In this document: positions 20,937-22,844 of the stretch, piece after piece
Numbering within the stretch: position 1 is the first letter of the stretch
How the letters are laid out: every line of letters begins with the position of its first letter
Assembly: GCA_021443045.1 (NCBI GenBank)
Contig: JABUUT010000040.1
Span: forward strand, 7,622 to 30,465
Direction: 5' to 3'
Length of the DNA: 22,844 nucleotides
DNA from: Fibrobacteraceae bacterium
Lineage (GTDB): Bacteria > Fibrobacterota > Fibrobacteria > Fibrobacterales > Fibrobacteraceae
Position numbers and translations under genes: made by a program
Notes under the pieces: generated by a model
What the model was told of the DNA's origin: nothing
Database searches by the model: none
What the model saw: the letters and a program-made list of their open reading frames with translations, nothing else

Positions 20937-22056
20937 TGCGTGGACTTTGGATAGGGTGATGCGGGTTGTTTTGATTGCAGCCGCCATTACCTTGGTTATT
21001 CTTCTGGTGAACTATTTGCAGGGTGTTCTGTTTCCTTTTTTTGCGGCCTTTTTAATGGCTTACATTGCCGACCCACTGGTGAATAAATTACAGACAAAGG
21101 TAAAGCACCGCATTGTGGCTGTAATCATTGTTTTGTTGGGGGCCTGTTGCTTGTTGGGCCTTGCTGCACTTATTTTTATTCCCCAAGTAATAGACGAAAT
21201 TCACTATTTGGGTTTTTTGCTTTCAAAGATGATTACCGATTCCAGTTGGATGAGTCGTGTGGAAGATTTTTTACCTGGGGACTTGTGGGAAACAATCAAG
21301 GAGCAGGTATCGTGGCAGCAAGTTGCAGAAACGGCTCAAAGTCTGGATTTCTGGAATACTGCCCAAGGAGCCCTTTCTAAAATTTTGCCTGGTGCTTGGG
21401 GTGTTATTTCTAAGACCACTTCCGTTTTGTTCTGGTTTTCTACGGCAGCCCTTATTTTTATGTATCTGGTGTTTATAATGTACGACATGCCGAAGTTGCG
21501 TGCGGGCATGTTGAGCATGATTCCAAGACGCTATAAAAGAGTGGCTTCGGAGTTTGCTTCTGAAACGGACCGCTTTATGGGAACTTATTTTCGCTCCCAG
21601 TCGCTGGTTGCTTTGATGGTGGGGGTTCTTTATTCCATTGGCTTTGGAATTATGGGGCTTCCCATGGGGGTGGCCTTTGGGCTTTTCAGTGGCGCCTTGA
21701 ACATGGTGCCTTATTTGCAACTGACAACTATTCCGCTGGCCCTTGTTTTGGCCATAATCTACGCTTTAAATACGGGAATGCCTTTTTGGGAGGTGGCCTT
21801 GATTGTGGCTGCAATATACCTTGTGGTGCAGATTATTGAGGATTTCTTGCTTGTTCCAAAGGTAATAGGAAAGAGCATGAATCTGCCTCCGGTGGGCATT
21901 TTACTCTCTGTCTCAATTTGGGGTAAGTTGTTGGGCTTCTTAGGGTTACTAGTTGCTATACCATTCACTTGCCTCTGTCTGGTGTACATGAGAAAAATTC
22001 AAAAACGTGCCGATGATCTGGCCGAAAAAGAGGTTGGACCAGCCCCCGAGGCTTGA
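20926..22056 (+). CDS. AI-2E-family (UPF0118) membrane transporter
   Basis: This is a 376-residue polytopic protein. The N-terminal half has two hydrophobic segments (about 15-55) and a third (66-90), then an amphipathic soluble part (about 95-165). The C-terminal half holds several closely packed helices and the family-typical region FLLVPKVIGKSMNLPPVGILLS. ATG 20926 is preceded by AGGAG and gives the usual N-terminus; it overlaps the regulator gene by 11 bases. Members of this family have been linked to export of AI-2, to Na+/H+ antiport and to other small-molecule export, so substrate cannot be read from sequence. The operon context suggests export or flux connected to the membrane sensors. 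Confidence 0.88.
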   Translation: MLRNAWTLDRVMRVVLIAAAITLVILLVNYLQGVLFPFFAAFLMAYIADPLVNKLQTKVKHRIVAVIIVLLGACCLLGLAALIFIPQVIDEIHYLGFLLSKMITDSSWMSRVEDFLPGDLWETIKEQVSWQQVAETAQSLDFWNTAQGALSKILPGAWGVISKTTSVLFWFSTAALIFMYLVFIMYDMPKLRAGMLSMIPRRYKRVASEFASETDRFMGTYFRSQSLVALMVGVLYSIGFGIMGLPMGVAFGLFSGALNMVPYLQLTTIPLALVLAIIYALNTGMPFWEVALIVAAIYLVVQIIEDFLLVPKVIGKSMNLPPVGILLSVSIWGKLLGFLGLLVAIPFTCLCLVYMRKIQKRADDLAEKEVGPAPEA

Positions 22057-22114
22057 TTTTAAAGGGCTGAGGGAAATAAAAAATTTTCACTTTTTTTTTT
22101 AAAACATTCACCAC

Positions 22115-22145
22115 ATGGCAAAAAAAAAAGGTATAATATTGCCAT
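22115..22145 (+). promoter_or_regulatory. Promoter -10 and flanking inverted repeat of the HU gene
   Basis: TATAAT at 22132-22137 is a perfect -10. It is bracketed by ATGGCAA (22115-22121) and TTGCCAT (22139-22145), a 7-bp inverted repeat with an A-tract inside. A repressor bound there would cover the -10. The -35 is poor (TTCACC, 19-base spacing). An AAGGAG at 22166-22171 serves translation. Confidence 0.55.
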
Positions 22146-22178
22146 ACTTTTCTTTAACCTAACTCAAGGAGTTAAAAA

Positions 22179-22475
22179 ATGAATAAACAAGGTCTCATTG
22201 AAGCAGTTCTCGCCAACAAGGAAGCTGGTTTCGAATCCAAGGCTGCTGCTGATCGCGCTATCGACGCTGTTCTCGGTGCAATCGCTGATGGCATCAAGAA
22301 GGAAGGCAATGTTCAGTTGATCGGTTTCGGTACCTTCGCTGTTAAGGAACGTGCTGCTCGCATGGGTCGCAACCCACAGACTGGCGCTGCTATCAAGATC
22401 AAGGCTTCCAAGACTGTTTCTTTCAAGGCTGGTGCAGCTCTCAAGGAAACTGCCAAGAAGTCCAAGAAGAAGTAA
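22179..22475 (+). CDS. hup: HU-family nucleoid DNA-binding protein
   Basis: The product has 98 residues, close to the usual 90. It has the helical N-terminus MNKQGLIEAVL, the dimer core (VLGAIADGIKKEGNVQLIGFGTFAVKERAARMGRNPQTG) and the DNA-binding arm with the NPQTGAAIKI proline, then a Lys-rich tail (AKKSKKK). A few extra residues lie after helix 1 (EAGFESKAAADRA). AAGGAG lies seven bases before ATG. Codons favour C-ending and GCT/AAG/TCC forms more than neighbouring genes, consistent with high expression. It has its own promoter and terminator, so it is an independent transcription unit. Confidence 0.95.
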   Translation: MNKQGLIEAVLANKEAGFESKAAADRAIDAVLGAIADGIKKEGNVQLIGFGTFAVKERAARMGRNPQTGAAIKIKASKTVSFKAGAALKETAKKSKKK

Positions 22476-22503
22476 TTCTTTTTTCTTGAAAGAGTTTCAA
22501 AGA

Positions 22504-22530
22504 AGGCTGCCTTTTGAGGTAGCCTTTTTT
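22504..22530 (+). terminator. Intrinsic terminator after the HU gene
   Basis: AGGCTGCC (22504-22511) pairs with GGTAGCCT (22518-22525), with one G-T pair and a TTTTGA loop, followed by T-runs. It lies 28 bases past the stop. Confidence 0.9.
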
Positions 22531-22591
22531 GTATTTTTTGGAGGTGCTCTCAAAGTACTTTAAAGTTGTCCTTATAAACAAGAGGTTTAAA

Positions 22592-22750
22592 ATGAAAGAA
22601 AAAATTTCCTGGCTGTTTGTTATGTTGTTTGTAATGTCCCTAGTGGCCTGTAGTGGAAGTAGTTCCACTAGTACCAGCGATGAATGTACGGAAGACCCCA
22701 ACGCTCCAGGTTGTTCTGTAGATGACAATACTCCAGCTGAAATGGAATAG
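22592..22750 (+). CDS. Small 52-residue lipoprotein
   Basis: The product has 52 residues with a clear lipoprotein signal ending LVAC (Cys20). The mature part is only 33 residues: a Ser/Thr linker (SGSSSTSTS), then an acidic tail with two Cys (DECTEDPNAPGCSVDD). AGAGG (22581-22585) lies before the ATG; the frame is open upstream to 22529 but the signal sequence begins here. The length, lipobox and linker are typical of short, poorly annotated lipoproteins. Two tail Cys could form a disulphide. The function is unknown. It may be a lipoprotein 'stub' of a family where the longer paralogues carry a folded domain; nothing in the window tests this. Confidence 0.75.
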   Translation: MKEKISWLFVMLFVMSLVACSGSSSTSTSDECTEDPNAPGCSVDDNTPAEME

Positions 22751-22791
22751 ATTATTTATTTAACGATTTTTACATTTTTTGTTAAAAACTG

Positions 22792-22820
22792 TTGAAGGGT
22801 TTTACATTTTTGACTATATT
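22792..22820 (+). promoter_or_regulatory. Promoter directed out of the window
   Basis: TTGAAG (22792-22797), 17 bases, TATATT (22815-22820). Just downstream, CAAGT/ACTTG (22825-22829/22835-22839) forms a small inverted repeat near the expected start of transcription. The gene it drives lies beyond 22844. Confidence 0.5.
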
Positions 22821-22844
22821 TGAGCAAGTTTAACACTTGTGAAT

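Overview
The window looks like chromosomal DNA from a Gram-negative, outer-membrane bacterium, most likely of the Fibrobacter lineage. The clues are many MKK-type lipoproteins and signal-peptide proteins, short C-terminal-F beta-barrel proteins, a membrane-bound AraC-type regulator, a carboxyltransferase of the kind used in succinate metabolism, and intergenic DNA full of short dispersed repeats. No rRNA or species-defining marker is present, so this placement is an inference.

Left block (1 to about 10.7 kb). A repeat-rich end is followed by a minus-strand TPR-like lipoprotein, a divergent glycogen-synthase-like (GT5) protein that has lost key donor-site motifs, and a CAU-anticodon tRNA with its own terminator. 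A minus-strand run follows: a beta-barrel protein, a secreted protein and a DnaQ-like exonuclease. Then come glutamyl-Q tRNA(Asp) synthetase (gluQ), a 1370-aa DUF4011/SF1-helicase/Vsr-like/DUF3320 protein whose helicase motifs are all altered, and a small SPOR-domain protein.

Middle (10.7 to 11.48 kb). Nearly 800 bases lack a convincing long gene. They hold fold-back elements, several hairpins, palindromes and a copy, in inverted orientation, of the repeat at the left end of the window. At the end lies a compact unit: a promoter (TTGCAA, 17 bp, TATCTT), a seven-codon ORF and an intrinsic terminator, just before a secreted-protein operon.

Right block (11.48 kb to the end). Two coupled genes encode a secreted jelly-roll-like protein and a secreted lipase-like hydrolase. 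They are followed by a beta-barrel lipoprotein, a convergent biotin-dependent carboxyltransferase subunit and a CnoX/YbbN-type chaperone. Divergent from cnoX is a tight four-gene unit: a Cys-rich zinc-ribbon protein, a membrane-anchored sensor-like protein, a paralogous membrane sensor fused to one AraC HTH, and an AI-2E-family membrane protein. An HU protein and a 52-aa lipoprotein close the window.

Two window-wide patterns stand out. The plus strand is C-rich left of about 10.3 kb and G-rich right of about 11.4 kb whichever strand the genes use, and the C-rich block is bracketed by inverted repeat copies, which suggests an inversion. In addition, at least four genes have a TATAWT -10-like hexamer only 6 or 7 bases before the ATG, which suggests leaderless mRNAs. 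The best candidates for new biology are the degenerate helicase, the paired membrane sensors, and the leader-ORF/terminator unit at 11.33-11.42 kb.
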